The notes: a model not told the origin generated them from the letters alone. Positions 22,448-32,676 are shown, numbered from the stretch's first letter. The stretch is 64,000 bases of DNA from Gammaproteobacteria bacterium (GCA_018813765.1 JAHJBC010000010.1:131096-195095), one strand, 5' to 3'. Translations and numbers: made by a program.

Positions 22448-23764
22448 TTATTTGTTTTTTGCTTTTGCATCCAGCTCGCGCAGATGCGCCAGCTTCTCCG
22501 CGATCTTCGCTTCCAGCCCGCGCTCGGTAGGCTCGTAAAAACTCACACTCGGCATGCCGTCGGGGAAGTAGTTCTCGCCCGCCGCATAACCGCCCGCTTC
22601 GTCGTGCGCGTAACGATAGTCCTTGCCGTAATCCAGCTGCTTCATCAATTTGGTCGGCGCGTTGCGCAGGTGCAGCGGCACTTCGCGCGAACCGTCCTGG
22701 CTGACGAAGGCGCGGGCGGCATTATACGCGACATAGCCGGCGTTCGATTTGGCCGCGACGGCGAGGTACAGCACGGCCTGCGCCAGCGCCAGTTCACCTT
22801 CGGGCGAGCCCAGACGTTCATAAGTAGCAGCAGCCTCGTTGCATAGCTGGATGGCGCGCGGGTCGGCCAAGCCGATATCCTCCCAGGCCATGCGCACGAT
22901 GCGCCGCGCGAGATATCTGGGGTCGGCACCGCCGTCCAGCATGCGCACCAGCCAGTACAGCGCGGCATCGGGGTTGGAACCGCGCACCGATTTGTGCAGC
23001 GCGGATATCTGGTCGTAGAACGCCTCGCCGCCCTTGTCGAAACGGCGCATTTTCTGCGCCAGCGTGGCATCGAGGAACTTCGCGTCGATATTGTTCACTT
23101 TGGCCGCGCAGGCGGCGGTCTGCAATTGCTCTAGCACATTGAGCAGGCGCCGCGCATCGCCGTCGGCGTAGCCGATCACGCGCTCGCGCGCAGCCGCATC
23201 GAAGGTGACATCCGGCAATGCCGCCTGCAACGCGCGTTCGAACAGCAGCCCCATCTCGGCTTCGGACAGCGATTGCAGCACATACACCTGCGCGCGCGAC
23301 AACAGCGCGTTGTTCAATTCGAACGAAGGATTCTCGGTGGTCGCACCGATGAAGGTGACCAGCCCCTGCTCGACGAAAGGCAGGAAGGCGTCCTGCTGAG
23401 ACTTGTTGAAACGGTGGACTTCATCCACGAACAGGATGGTGTGGCGACCGTTCTGCTGCAGGGTCTGTTCGGCCTGCGCGATGGCGTCACGGATATCCTT
23501 CACCCCAGACAGCACCGCCGACAGCGGCACGAATTCGGCATCGAAGGCGGACGCCATCAGCCGCGCCAGCGTGGTCTTGCCCACCCCCGGCGGCCCCCAC
23601 AGGATCATGGAATGCAGTTTGCCGGACTGGAAGGCGAGACGCAGCGGCTTGCCTTCGCCCAGCAGATGCGACTGGCCGATGACCTCATCAATATGCCTGG
23701 GACGCAGGCGCTCGGCGAGCGGGGCAGCGGGTTGGTTGGGGGCGAACAGGTCTGCCGTGCTCAT
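22448..23764 (-). CDS. rarA: Replication-associated recombination protein A (MgsA-type AAA+ ATPase)
   Basis: 438 aa. The AAA+ domain has Walker [14 protein letters not shown] (about residue 55), Walker [16 protein letters not shown] (about 110), sensor 1 [14 protein letters not shown] and an arginine finger region (LLSRAQVY). The C-terminal MgsA/YrvN tetramerisation domain follows ([36 protein letters not shown]). RarA acts at stalled replication forks and interacts with SSB. Its start codon shares a base with the lolA stop (TAATG), and lolA-rarA-serS is a frequent betaproteobacterial arrangement. Confidence 0.98.
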   Translation of the reverse strand: MSTADLFAPNQPAAPLAERLRPRHIDEVIGQSHLLGEGKPLRLAFQSGKLHSMILWGPPGVGKTTLARLMASAFDAEFVPLSAVLSGVKDIRDAIAQAEQTLQQNGRHTILFVDEVHRFNKSQQDAFLPFVEQGLVTFIGATTENPSFELNNALLSRAQVYVLQSLSEAEMGLLFERALQAALPDVTFDAAARERVIGYADGDARRLLNVLEQLQTAACAAKVNNIDAKFLDATLAQKMRRFDKGGEAFYDQISALHKSVRGSNPDAALYWLVRMLDGGADPRYLARRIVRMAWEDIGLADPRAIQLCNEAAATYERLGSPEGELALAQAVLYLAVAAKSNAGYVAYNAARAFVSQDGSREVPLHLRNAPTKLMKQLDYGKDYRYAHDEAGGYAAGENYFPDGMPSVSFYEPTERGLEAKIAEKLAHLRELDAKAKNK

Positions 23765-24399
23765 TACTCGCCCAGAACGTCAGCGCCTTCAGGCGGAGTG
23801 AAACGGAAGCGCCCGGCCGACAGCGACGGATTCTTTCTCATTTCGGAAAAACGCAACACGGTGTGATGGCCGAAGGCATCGTGCAACTCCATCACCACCA
23901 GTTCGGATCTGGCGTTGAATGCCATTCGGATGATCTCGAACGATGACTCGGCGGATTTGGGCGTGGCCTGCAGCCATTCCAGCCCGTCGTCCGCACCCAC
24001 ATTCGCAAGCGCAAAGCCGCGCTCGATCTCGTTGCTGCCGGAGAGCAGCGCTGCCGGGCTGCTGCCCAGCGCGGCATCCAGCTTCTTCACTGTGACCTGC
24101 TGGAGGTCGGCGTCGTATATCCAGAATTTTTTGCCGTCGCCGACGATGAGTTGTTCATAGGGCTTGCGGTATTCCCAGCGGAACTTGCCGGGGCGCTCGA
24201 ACTGCATGGTGCCGGACGAGCGCTGGATGAGCTTGCCGTTCTTGTCCTGCACTTCCTGGGTGAAATTCGCCTGCGCGGAGCGCGTGGCAGCGATGAAGGA
24301 CTTGAGCTTGTCGGTCGCTGCGGCATACGCAAATCTGGGAACCATGCCCAAAATAACCAGCAATAGAATCGACCGCAAAAGACTAGGCAAAACTCTCAT
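23764..24399 (-). CDS. lolA: Outer-membrane lipoprotein carrier protein LolA
   Basis: 211 aa. A signal peptide (LLRSILLLVILGMVPRFAYA) is followed by the LolA domain: SAQANFTQEVQDKNGKLIQ, SGTMQFERPGKFRWEYRKPY, EQLIVGDGKKFWIYDADLQQVT and the C-terminal RFRFTPPEGADVLGE. LolA takes lipoproteins from LolCDE at the inner membrane and delivers them to LolB. It is directly upstream of rarA with a one-base stop/start overlap. The ftsK-lolA pair is normally adjacent; here a foreign-looking low-GC gene (24409-24982) lies between them. Confidence 0.97.
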   Translation of the reverse strand: MRVLPSLLRSILLLVILGMVPRFAYAAATDKLKSFIAATRSAQANFTQEVQDKNGKLIQRSSGTMQFERPGKFRWEYRKPYEQLIVGDGKKFWIYDADLQQVTVKKLDAALGSSPAALLSGSNEIERGFALANVGADDGLEWLQATPKSAESSFEIIRMAFNARSELVVMELHDAFGHHTVLRFSEMRKNPSLSAGRFRFTPPEGADVLGE

Positions 24400-24408
24400 A
24401 TTGAAAAC

Positions 24409-24982
24409 TTAAAAACCGGTATCGAAATCTTCGATCTTTTCACCACACATAGCTTCATCATAATCTTCTTTATCCGAAGGCTCAGTGTCGTAGTTACACC
24501 AAGAATAGTAGTCGACATGAGCCTCGCACTGCCCATCTCTTGAAATTCTCAGCACATCATGCCCGCCCTCATTACTTGTCAGATGAAATATCTCCCACTC
24601 AGTATGCGAGGCAGGCTCAGTCATCTTATTGTCTACCGACTGAATATTCTTCTTTATATCAAAGATAATGACTTCAACTTTGCCTTTCGTCATCTGTGTC
24701 TCATAGACATACTGCCCTTCCCAACCATCAGTACAGCCAGGCCCTTCTTCCAATGCTATGTATGAATTATTTTTTCGCAAAACTGCAACAAACTCGTTGC
24801 CCCCCTCCATAAGCAAACAGCTTCTGTGGAATTCTCATATGTTCTTTGCGATACGTTGGGACATACAGCAGATTTCCCTCCACATATCCAAGCACGGGAA
24901 AATTTGGCAAGCGCTTGTCTGCTGCTTGTGCAGAACTAACCCAATACAAACTTGCCAGCAACAAGATCATTGGAAAACGCAT
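24409..24982 (-). pseudogene. Low-GC secreted protein gene split by a frameshift at a G6 tract
   Basis: Two overlapping frames make one plausible protein. Frame 1 starts at ATG 24980-24982 behind GGAGG, with a signal peptide (MRFPMILLLASLYWVSSAQA) and mature start ADKRLPNFPVLGYVEG. It runs to AYGGG and then becomes out of frame. Frame 2 continues from the same point as NEFVAVLRKNNSYIALEEG to the stop at 24409. The junction is a run of six G on the coding strand (C at 24800-24805 on +); removing one G restores a protein of about 190 aa. The mature part is acidic with four Cys (PGCTDG, GQCEAH, SWCNYD, AMCGEK), so two disulfides are possible. No family is recognised. Base composition is clearly more AT-rich than its neighbours. 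Confidence 0.65.
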
Positions 24983-25036
24983 AAGTGCCTCCGGGGGAAA
25001 TGATGTAAGGCCTTCGACGGCATGGCCGTTTCAGAA

Positions 25037-27307
25037 TTATTCAGATCGACTTGGTGCCAGCACCTCGCGGTTGCCGTTGCCCTGCATCGGCGACACCAGA
25101 CCGGCCTTTTCCATCGCCTCGATCAGGCGTGCGGCGCGGTTGTAGCCGATGCGCAGGTGGCGTTGCACCAGCGAGATGGAGGGGCGTCTTGTCTTCAGCA
25201 CGATCTCGACCGCCTGATCGTACAGCGCATCAGCTTCGGCATCTCCACCGCCGCCGTCATATTCGCCATCGGCGGGTTCATCCAGCGAGGTCAGCACGCC
25301 CTCGACATAGTTCGGCTCGCCCTGTGCCTTGAGGTGTTCGGCGACGCGGTGTACTTCCTGGTCGGAGACGAAGGCGCCGTGCACGCGCTGCGGATAGCCG
25401 CTGCCCGGCGGCAGGTAGAGCATGTCGCCCTGGCCCAGCAGGGTCTCGGCGCCCATCTGGTCCAGGATGGTGCGCGAGTCGATCTTGGAGGACACCTGGA
25501 ACGCCACGCGCGTCGGCACGTTGGCCTTGATCAGACCGGTGATCACATCCACCGAGGGCCGCTGCGTCGCCAGCACCAGATGGATGCCGGAGGCGCGCGC
25601 CTTCTGTGCCAGGCGTGCGATGAGTTCTTCCACCTTTTTGCCCACCACCATCATCAGGTCGGCGAGCTCGTCGATGAACACCACGATGTACGGCAGTTCC
25701 TCCAGCGGTTCCGGATCCTCCGGCGTGATGCTGAACGGATTGGTCAGCGGCGTGCCCGCCTTGATCGCGTCGCGCACCTGCTGGTTGTAGCCGGCGATGT
25801 TGCGCACGCCGAGTGCCGACATCAGCTTGTAGCGCTTGTCCATCTCCTGCACGCCCCAGTTGAGCGCGGCGGCGGCCTGGCGCATGTCGGTGACCACGGG
25901 CGCCAGCAGGTGCGGGATGCCTTCGTAGACCGACAACTCCAGCATCTTGGGGTCGACCAGCAGCAGGCGCACCTGCTGCGGTGTGGATTTGTACAGCAGG
26001 CTCAGGATCATGGCGTTGATTGCCACCGATTTGCCCGAGCCGGTGGTGCCCGCCACCAGCACATGCGGCATCTTGCCGAGGTCGGCGACCACGGGATTGC
26101 CCGCGATGTCCTTGCCCATCGCCATGGTGAGCGGCGAGTGCATGTCGGCATACACCTGCGAACCCAGTATCTCGGAGAGTTTGACGATCTGGCGCTTGGG
26201 ATTGGGCAGTTCCAGCGCCATGTAGGCCTTGCCGGGGATGGTCTCGACCACGCGGATGCTCACCACCGACAGCGCGCGTGCCAGGTCCTTCACCAGGTTG
26301 ACGATCTGGCTGCCCTTCACGCCGACGGCGGGATCGATCTCGTAACGGGTGATGACCGGGCCGGGATAGGCGCCGACCACTTTGACCTCGACGCCGAAGT
26401 CCTTGAGCTTGCGTTCGATCAGACGCGAGGTGAATTCCAGCGTCTCGGCGGAGACCACCTCGACCTGCTGCGTGGTCTTGTCCAGCAGATGCAGCGGCGG
26501 CAGGTCGGAATCGGGGTCGGCGAACAGCGAGACCTGTTTTTCCTTTACTTCGCGTTTCGAGCGCGGCACTTCCATGACCGGCATCTCGATGTGGATGGGC
26601 TGGTGTTCCTCGACGCGCTTCTTTTCCTCTTCCACGATGGCGTCGCGCTGCTGCATGGCCTGCGCGCCGATGCGCTTGTCCTGCCAGGTCTGCCAGGCGC
26701 CGAGCGCCCACAGATACGATTCCTCCAGCAAACCGCCCAGCCAGTCGGCGAAACGCAGCCAGGATAGTCCGCTGAACAGGCTGAAGCTGGCCGCCAACAA
26801 CGCCAGCAACAGCAGCGTCGACCCGGTGTAGCCCAGCACATGCGCCAGTGCCCCCCCCAGCCCGGCACCCAGCATGCCGCCCGGCGCCAACGGCAACTCG
26901 ACTTGCCAGGTGTAGAGGCGCAATGCTTCCAGGGCGCTGCTGGAAAACAGCAACACGACGAAGCCGGAAAGCGAGACCCAGGCCGCGCGCGGTTCGAAGA
27001 TGCTGTCGGCGCGCAGCTTGCGATAGCCGACCCACACGTTCTGCAACATCAGGATGACCAGCCACCAGCCGGAGAAGCCGAACAGGTAGAGCAGCACGTC
27101 GGACAGCCACGCCCCGAACACACCGCCGGGATTGTGCGTGAGCGCATCGCGTACGCTGTGCGACCAGGCAGGATCGGCGCGGTCATAGCCGCCAAGAATG
27201 AGGACAAGATAGGCGGCCAGCGCCGCCAGCAACAGCCAGCGCGATTCGCGCAACAGCCCGAGCAGGCGCTCGGGCAAAGGCGGACGCTGTTGCAAGGGCA
27301 AGCCCAT
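25037..27307 (-). CDS. ftsK: DNA translocase FtsK
   Basis: 756 aa, a short FtsK with about four to five N-terminal membrane helices (20-180), a short linker without the long Pro/Gln region, and the RecA-like motor. Walker A is [14 protein letters not shown] (about residue 420), Walker B is [15 protein letters not shown], and the C-terminal gamma winged-helix domain (about 690-756; [22 protein letters not shown]) reads KOPS sites. FtsK pumps chromosome dimers at the septum and activates XerCD at dif. Its ATG shares one base with the stop of the upstream LuxR-type regulator (TGATG), an unusual neighbour for ftsK. Confidence 0.97.
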   Translation of the reverse strand: MGLPLQQRPPLPERLLGLLRESRWLLLAALAAYLVLILGGYDRADPAWSHSVRDALTHNPGGVFGAWLSDVLLYLFGFSGWWLVILMLQNVWVGYRKLRADSIFEPRAAWVSLSGFVVLLFSSSALEALRLYTWQVELPLAPGGMLGAGLGGALAHVLGYTGSTLLLLALLAASFSLFSGLSWLRFADWLGGLLEESYLWALGAWQTWQDKRIGAQAMQQRDAIVEEEKKRVEEHQPIHIEMPVMEVPRSKREVKEKQVSLFADPDSDLPPLHLLDKTTQQVEVVSAETLEFTSRLIERKLKDFGVEVKVVGAYPGPVITRYEIDPAVGVKGSQIVNLVKDLARALSVVSIRVVETIPGKAYMALELPNPKRQIVKLSEILGSQVYADMHSPLTMAMGKDIAGNPVVADLGKMPHVLVAGTTGSGKSVAINAMILSLLYKSTPQQVRLLLVDPKMLELSVYEGIPHLLAPVVTDMRQAAAALNWGVQEMDKRYKLMSALGVRNIAGYNQQVRDAIKAGTPLTNPFSITPEDPEPLEELPYIVVFIDELADLMMVVGKKVEELIARLAQKARASGIHLVLATQRPSVDVITGLIKANVPTRVAFQVSSKIDSRTILDQMGAETLLGQGDMLYLPPGSGYPQRVHGAFVSDQEVHRVAEHLKAQGEPNYVEGVLTSLDEPADGEYDGGGGDAEADALYDQAVEIVLKTRRPSISLVQRHLRIGYNRAARLIEAMEKAGLVSPMQGNGNREVLAPSRSE

Positions 27308-27990
27308 CAGTTCCCGTCCTGCTCCGGCGCGGGCGGCAGGAAGCCCAGGCGGCGTGCGGCGCTGACCGCCTCAAGCCGCGAGTTGACATGCAGGGCCTGG
27401 TACACCGCCGCGGTGTGAATCTTGACCGTGCCTTCGGCCAGGTTCATCTTTTTCGAGATTTCCTTGTTGGCCAGACCGGATGCCAGATAGGTCAGCACTT
27501 CGAGCTGGCGCGAGGTCAGGCCGAACTTGGCCGCGCGCTGCGAGCGCTTGCTCGCCTGCATCTCGCCCGGATCGACGTTGCTCACCGCCTGCTGCAGCAG
27601 TTGCGGCGGCAGATAGATCCCGCCTTCCAGCACCATGCGCAGCGCCGACAACATGATCTTGCTCGACGACATCTTGGAGATGAAGCCCATGGCGCCGGAT
27701 TCCATCACGCTCTCGATGTCGTCGCGGTGATCGGAGCCGGACACCACCACCAGCGGGATGTCGGGATGACGCACGTGGAAATACTGTATGGAAGGGATGC
27801 CCTCGCTGCCCGGCATGTTGAGATCGAGCAGGGCGAGGTCGATATTGGGGTTTTCCTTCACGATCTGCAGCGCATCCTGGAAGTTACCGGAATCCAGTAT
27901 CTCCACTTCGTCGGCCAACTGCTGCAAGACATAGCGCATGCCGTCGCGAAACAATGCGTGGTCATCCACCATCAGGACTTTGATTTTCAT
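27307..27990 (-). CDS. LuxR/NarL-family response regulator
   Basis: 227 aa. The receiver domain (about residues 3-120) has [10 protein letters not shown], phospho-acceptor Asp in [10 protein letters not shown] and switch Lys in GFISKMSSS. After a linker rich in charged residues, the LuxR-type helix-turn-helix is at about 160-215 ([26 protein letters not shown], in blocks). The hybrid kinase gene 54 bp upstream is the likely partner and has its own receiver. The stop codon overlaps the ftsK start (TGATG). The physiological signal is unknown; neighbouring SCO1 and TauE/SafE genes would fit copper or redox sensing. Confidence 0.93.
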   Translation of the reverse strand: MKIKVLMVDDHALFRDGMRYVLQQLADEVEILDSGNFQDALQIVKENPNIDLALLDLNMPGSEGIPSIQYFHVRHPDIPLVVVSGSDHRDDIESVMESGAMGFISKMSSSKIMLSALRMVLEGGIYLPPQLLQQAVSNVDPGEMQASKRSQRAAKFGLTSRQLEVLTYLASGLANKEISKKMNLAEGTVKIHTAAVYQALHVNSRLEAVSAARRLGFLPPAPEQDGN

Positions 27991-28044
27991 TGCGTTCCTC
28001 CCGCTTCCTCTCCGCTCTCCATCATACCACTCCGCGCACCATCC

Positions 28045-29859
28045 TCAGGATTCGCCGTTTAGCGCGAAATACATCATCGCGCGCAGCCGGGCCGGCGCGA
28101 TCGGCTTGTGCAGCAGGATCGCGCCGCTGTTGTGGATCTCGTGCAGGGTCTCGCTGGCGGTATCGCCGGTGAGGATCACGGCCGGCAGTTGGCCCCACAG
28201 CTCGCGCATGCGCTTGATGACATGGATGGCGGTCGCCCCGTGCGGCAGGCGATAGTCGCACACCAGCAGGTCGGGGCGCAGCGCGGCGATATCCAGTTTG
28301 CGCATCACGTCCTCGGCATATTCCCCGACCACCACCTTGCATCCCCACTGCTCCATCAGGTCGCGCATCAATTCGCGGATGTCCGGATCGTCTTCCACCA
28401 GCGCCACCACGTTGCCGCTCAGGTCGTACTGCGAATGGGTGATGACGAATGGCTGGGCCGTATGCGTCGCATCGCCCCTCGGTACCGAGAAACTGAACGT
28501 GGAGCCCACCCCCGCCTGCGACTTGACCTGCACCTTGGTGCCCAGCAGGGTTTCGATGCGGCGTACGATGGCCAGCCCCAGCCCCAGGCCCTTGCGCCGG
28601 TCGCGGTGCGGATTGTCCGCCTGGTAATATTCCTCGAAGATGTGCGGCAAGGTCTCGGCGCGGATGCCGATGCCGGTGTCCTGCACTTCCAGTTCGACGT
28701 TGTCCGCCGTGCACTTGCAGCGCAACGACACCCCGCCGCTGTCGGTATAACGGATGGAATTGGAGATGAGGTTGCGCAGCATGCGTTCGAGCAGAAAAGG
28801 GTCGCTGTAGAGCACCACGTCGCATCCTTCCTGTACCTCTCCCTCCCCGGAGCAGACCGGCAACTTGAAGTCCAGGCCCTTGGCTTGCGCGAGCGGGGCA
28901 AAATCGCCATACAGGCGGTCGAGCAACGAGTCGAGGGTGAAATGCTGCCAACGCGGTTCGACGATGCCCGCATCCAGGCGCGAGACATCGAGCAGGTCGT
29001 CGAACATGTCCACCAGCGCGCTGACCGATTTGCCGATCTGCCCCGCAAGGCGCTGCGACTCCGGCTCCTTGGCCGTGTTCTGCAACGCTTCGGTGAACAG
29101 GCGCAATGCCTGCAAAGGCTGGCGCAGGTCGTGACTGGCCGTGGCGAGGAACCTGGACTTGGCGCGGTTGGCCTGTTCCGCCTCGCTGCGCGAAAGCTCC
29201 GCCTCATGCTTCTTGTCCATCAATTCCCAGACCAGATGCTCGTTGTCCAGCCTGCGTTGTTGCGACAACTCATAGGAACGGATCAACTCCAGCGCCGAGT
29301 TGAGCACGAAGATGCAGAACAGCGCCAGCATGCTGAACAATATCCAGTGCGTCCCATCGTTCTCCCAGGCGAGCCGCGCCAGCAGCGGCAGGATCATGCA
29401 AGCCTGGTAGATGATCATCGAAGGCGGGTGGAAAGGATTGCCGGTAGCCGCGCCAGCCGACAATCCCATCACCACGCAGATCAGCAGTGCCTGATAGGCC
29501 AGGTCGCCGGGCACGAACATCAGCACACCAGCGCTGCCCCAGATGACGGCAGCCAGCGCGGTCAGCCACTTGAACATACGATCCACAGCCAGACTCTGCG
29601 CCAGGTTCTGGGTGCGGGTGCGATAACGGCGCCAGAAGAAGAATTCGGCGATGTGGGCAATGTAGGCCACGGCCAGCCAACCCAGCAGCACGCCGTGGGA
29701 GACCACGTTCCACATCAGCATCACCAGCAGCGGCGCCAGGATAAATTCCGACAGCAGCATCTGCGGGTAGATGTTCAGGCGCGAACGTATCTGTTCCGCG
29801 CGGACCGGCAAGTTGACTTCGTTGATATCGAACCGCAGAAACTCGATGAGTGGGCTCAT
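28045..29859 (-). CDS. Hybrid sensor histidine kinase
   Basis: 604 aa from ATG 29857-29859. The N-terminal part contains about six predicted membrane helices (about residues 35-205). Then come a coiled coil, a HisKA domain with phospho-acceptor His in ATASHDLRQPLQALRLF (about 243), a HATPase_c domain (N box RMLRNLISNSIRYTD, G1 VQDTGIGI, G2 GLGLGLAIVRR) and a C-terminal receiver (about 480-600; LVEDDPDIREL, Asp in LLVCDYRLPHG, Lys in LLHKPIAP). This layout matches soluble-signal or intramembrane-sensing hybrid kinases. The start overlaps the SCO1 stop by four bases (ATGA), so SCO1 and kinase are coupled; the LuxR-type regulator follows. Confidence 0.92.
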   Translation of the reverse strand: MSPLIEFLRFDINEVNLPVRAEQIRSRLNIYPQMLLSEFILAPLLVMLMWNVVSHGVLLGWLAVAYIAHIAEFFFWRRYRTRTQNLAQSLAVDRMFKWLTALAAVIWGSAGVLMFVPGDLAYQALLICVVMGLSAGAATGNPFHPPSMIIYQACMILPLLARLAWENDGTHWILFSMLALFCIFVLNSALELIRSYELSQQRRLDNEHLVWELMDKKHEAELSRSEAEQANRAKSRFLATASHDLRQPLQALRLFTEALQNTAKEPESQRLAGQIGKSVSALVDMFDDLLDVSRLDAGIVEPRWQHFTLDSLLDRLYGDFAPLAQAKGLDFKLPVCSGEGEVQEGCDVVLYSDPFLLERMLRNLISNSIRYTDSGGVSLRCKCTADNVELEVQDTGIGIRAETLPHIFEEYYQADNPHRDRRKGLGLGLAIVRRIETLLGTKVQVKSQAGVGSTFSFSVPRGDATHTAQPFVITHSQYDLSGNVVALVEDDPDIRELMRDLMEQWGCKVVVGEYAEDVMRKLDIAALRPDLLVCDYRLPHGATAIHVIKRMRELWGQLPAVILTGDTASETLHEIHNSGAILLHKPIAPARLRAMMYFALNGES

Positions 29860-30440
29860 TTGATCGCCAGTAGTAATCGTATGTCCTGCACCAGCCATTC
29901 CGCGCGCTGGCCGTAAGGAGCGAGCAACACGGGTCTGCCGCCCGGCGCGATCAGGTAAGTCCCGGCCGAATGGTCAAGATCGTAGCCGCCGCTCTTGTTC
30001 TGGTGTACTTCCCATTTCACATCGAACGCTTGCGCCGCCGCTGCGGTCGCCATGGTATCACCGGACAAGCCCTTGAACGAAGGATGGAATGCGGGAGGAT
30101 ACTGGGCCAGCATCTCGCGCGTGTCGCGTTCCGGATCCAGAGTCACGAACAACACTTGCACCTTGTCCGCGTCCTTGTCCAGCAAGCGCATCACCTGCGC
30201 CAGATCGGCCAGCGTGGTGGGACAGACCTGCGGGCAATGCGTATAACCGAAAAACAGCGCCACCAGCTTGCCGCGGTAGTCGGCCAGACTGACTGCCTTG
30301 CCGTCCGCCTCGTACAGACGGAAATCGGACTGCGCGTACTTCGAGGTGACATCGCTGGCCTTGAACGGGGACGGCAGTTTCTGTTCGCAGGCCGAGAACA
30401 GGAAAAGACAAACGACCAGAAACAGATTACGCCGCCACAT
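29856..30440 (-). CDS. SCO1/SenC-family copper chaperone lipoprotein
   Basis: 194 aa from ATG 30438-30440 (MWRRNLFLVVCLFLFSACEQ), which provides a lipoprotein signal with lipobox FSAC. The thioredoxin-like domain has the copper-binding CxxxC in YTHCPQVCPTTLAD and the conserved His in YDLDHSAGTYLI. SCO1 proteins deliver copper to the CuA site of cytochrome c oxidase or act as redox sensors in the periplasm. It overlaps the upstream TauE/SafE-like gene by 14 bases and the downstream kinase by four. The coupling to a kinase gene supports a sensing role in addition to oxidase assembly. Confidence 0.93.
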   Translation of the reverse strand: MWRRNLFLVVCLFLFSACEQKLPSPFKASDVTSKYAQSDFRLYEADGKAVSLADYRGKLVALFFGYTHCPQVCPTTLADLAQVMRLLDKDADKVQVLFVTLDPERDTREMLAQYPPAFHPSFKGLSGDTMATAAAAQAFDVKWEVHQNKSGGYDLDHSAGTYLIAPGGRPVLLAPYGQRAEWLVQDIRLLLAIK

Positions 30441-31137
30441 GACACGCCCCCGTCCAACCATGAACCATGAATGTATAAGTCACCCTGATCAACCCATATA
30501 CACCGAATGCCGCCACCAGTCCTCCCGCTGCCAGTCTCACCCGCGGCGACTGCACCCAGCCCTTGATGCTTTCCCAGAACAGGCCGATGGCCAGCAGGTT
30601 GGGCAGGGTACCGAGTCCGAAAGCCAGCATGACGAGCGCGCCCTGCACTGTACTGCCGGAGGCCAGCGCGGTGAGCAGCACGCTGTACACCAGCCCGCAG
30701 GGCAGCCAACCCCACAGCGCCCCGAGCCCCAGCGCGCGCGGCACGGTGTTCACCGGCAATAGTTTCGTCGTATAAGGTTGCAGGCGTTTCCACAAGCCGC
30801 TGCCCAGATGTTCCATGCGCCGCACCACTCCCCACACCCCGGCCAGATACAGCCCGAGCGCGACCAGCATGAAAGATGACAAGGCGAACAGCAGATGCTG
30901 CACCGGTACTGCGTCGCGCATCAGCAAACCGGCCTGCCCCACCGCGCCAACCAGCGCGCCCGCCACGGTGTAGCTCAGGATACGACCGCTGCTGTAAGCC
31001 AGGTGGAACGGCCAGCGAGATCTCTCTTTTGGCACTTGTGTAGTAAAGATGCCGACGATGCTGCCGCACATGCCAAGGCAATGCACCCCGCCGAGCAGGC
31101 CAACCAGAAACACGGCAAAGATACTGAATTCAGTCAT
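30427..31137 (-). CDS. TauE/SafE-like (COG2836) inner-membrane protein
   Basis: 236 aa from ATG 31135-31137; a longer frame would lie inside bioD. Six predicted membrane helices. The first one includes GGVHCLGMCGSIVG, the cysteine motif conserved in the COG2836 group, which is related to DsbD/CcdA and is often found with cytochrome cbb3 oxidase maturation genes. Other markers are FHLAYSSGRILSYTVAGALVGA and GWLPCGLVYSVLLTA. A metal-transport or thiol-relay role in copper delivery is likely because SCO1 follows directly. It overlaps bioD by eight bases and SCO1 by 14. Confidence 0.85.
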   Translation of the reverse strand: MTEFSIFAVFLVGLLGGVHCLGMCGSIVGIFTTQVPKERSRWPFHLAYSSGRILSYTVAGALVGAVGQAGLLMRDAVPVQHLLFALSSFMLVALGLYLAGVWGVVRRMEHLGSGLWKRLQPYTTKLLPVNTVPRALGLGALWGWLPCGLVYSVLLTALASGSTVQGALVMLAFGLGTLPNLLAIGLFWESIKGWVQSPRVRLAAGGLVAAFGVYGLIRVTYTFMVHGWTGACHVAA

Positions 31138-31810
31138 TAGTCTCTTGTTTGTCGAGCAGTTCCAGTTGAAGATGCGCGGCAGCCGCCTGCGCGTCGGGCT
31201 GTGGCTGATGCGGCACGATGCCCAGCAACGGTGCTGCGATGCGCTCGCACAAAGTTTCGATGTTCTCCTGCAAGGCAGGCATGCTTTCATCCAGCACGTT
31301 GGCAACCCAGCCCGCGCATTCTAGCTGATGATCGTCGATTGCCCGCACCGTCAGCAGGGCATGGTTAAGGCAGCCCAGCCGCATGCCCACCACCAGGATC
31401 ACCGGCAGGTCGAGTTCCTTCGCCAGGTCGGCAGTCGTCTGCTTGTCGTTCAGCGGCACCAGAAAGCCGCCCGCGCCTTCCACGACCACCTCGTCCGCCT
31501 GCGCGGCCAGCTCGCGATACGAGGTCAGGATGCGCTTGAACTCGATGCGCACCCCGGCGTGCCGAGCCGCCAGATGCGGCGCGATGGCATGCGGGAAACA
31601 GTAGGGATTGACCTGGCCGTAGGTGAGCTGCATCGAACTGGCCGCGCGCAGGGCCAGCGCATCGTCGTTGTGGTCACGCTCGTCGCAACCCGCAGCCACC
31701 GGCTTGAACCCGGCCACGCGATCGCCCCTTGCCGCGAACGCATGCAGCAGCGCACAGCTCAGCAGCGTCTTGCCGACGCCGGTGTCGGTGCCGGTGATGA
31801 AGTAGCTCAT
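31130..31810 (-). CDS. bioD: Dethiobiotin synthetase
   Basis: 226 aa from ATG 31808-31810. It begins MSYFITGTDTGVGKTLLSCAL, the P-loop of this family, and has AGGFLVPLNDKQTTADLAKEL and LVVGMRLGCLNHALLT. BioD closes the ureido ring, converting 7,8-diaminopelargonate, CO2 and ATP to dethiobiotin. The start overlaps the bioC stop by four bases. It is the last biotin gene of the bioBFHCD operon; bioA is not in this window. Confidence 0.97.
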   Translation of the reverse strand: MSYFITGTDTGVGKTLLSCALLHAFAARGDRVAGFKPVAAGCDERDHNDDALALRAASSMQLTYGQVNPYCFPHAIAPHLAARHAGVRIEFKRILTSYRELAAQADEVVVEGAGGFLVPLNDKQTTADLAKELDLPVILVVGMRLGCLNHALLTVRAIDDHQLECAGWVANVLDESMPALQENIETLCERIAAPLLGIVPHQPQPDAQAAAAHLQLELLDKQETND

Positions 31811-32676
31811 AGTTTGAAATCCGTCTTGATGATCGCCCGCCCATCCGCTGTCGATTTGGGTGCAGGCCTCCAGGCATGGCCGTAGATGATCTCGAAAGTC
31901 GCGGGCAATTTGCCGTCGCGGCGCAGCTTCTCGTAATTCTCCGTCACGCGTTGCCAGGCAGCCTTGCCCATCATGCCTTGTGCACGCCCGCTGGTGGCAT
32001 TGTGCGCACCGATGCTCTTCAGATCCTGCATCACTGCGCGCACATCGTCGTAGGTCAGCGTGAGCTTTTCCATCTCCATCACCGGATCGGCGAATCCGGC
32101 GGCAACCAGCATGTCGCCGATGTCGTGCATGTCGGCGAAGCGGTTGAGGTGATTGTAGCCGTCCACGCCGTGAAAGGCCGTGCGCAATTCCTTCAGCGTA
32201 TCCGGGCCAAAGGTGGAGAACATCAGCAGGCCGTCGACTTTGATCGCGCGCTGCAATTCGACGAAAGTCGCGGGCAGGTCGTTGCACCATTGCAGCGCCA
32301 GGTTGGACCACAGCATATCCACGCTGCCGGAGGCGACGGGCAGCGCCTCGACATCGGCGCACAAATAACTCTCGCGCTGGGCGGCGAACAGTTTCTGCCA
32401 CCAGCTCGACGTGCCGCGCGCATGCTGCAGCATGCCGATGGCGATATCGAGCGCGGTCACCTCGGCTTTCGGGTAGCGCTCACCCAACTGGCGCGTACCC
32501 CAGCCGGTGCCGCTGCCGACATCCAGCACTCGCGCAGGTTGCAGTTTGATGATGTCCAGCTTCTCCAGCATGCGCACGCACACTTCGCGCTGCAGCACCG
32601 CCGCCGCGTCGTAGTCCTGCGCGGCACGGCTGAAGGCACGGCGCACCTGGCGCTTGTCTATCTCGAATTCATTCAT
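31807..32676 (-). CDS. bioC: Malonyl-[acyl-carrier protein] O-methyltransferase
   Basis: 289 aa. A class I SAM-dependent fold with motif I VLDVGSGTGWGTRQLGERYP (about residue 45), LWSNLALQWCNDL and GLLMFSTFGPDTLKELR. BioC methylates the malonyl group of malonyl-ACP, disguising it so that the fatty-acid system can extend it to pimeloyl-ACP methyl ester. It overlaps bioH by eight bases upstream and bioD by four downstream, so its product is made together with BioH, which removes the methyl group. Confidence 0.97.
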   Translation of the reverse strand: MNEFEIDKRQVRRAFSRAAQDYDAAAVLQREVCVRMLEKLDIIKLQPARVLDVGSGTGWGTRQLGERYPKAEVTALDIAIGMLQHARGTSSWWQKLFAAQRESYLCADVEALPVASGSVDMLWSNLALQWCNDLPATFVELQRAIKVDGLLMFSTFGPDTLKELRTAFHGVDGYNHLNRFADMHDIGDMLVAAGFADPVMEMEKLTLTYDDVRAVMQDLKSIGAHNATSGRAQGMMGKAAWQRVTENYEKLRRDGKLPATFEIIYGHAWRPAPKSTADGRAIIKTDFKL

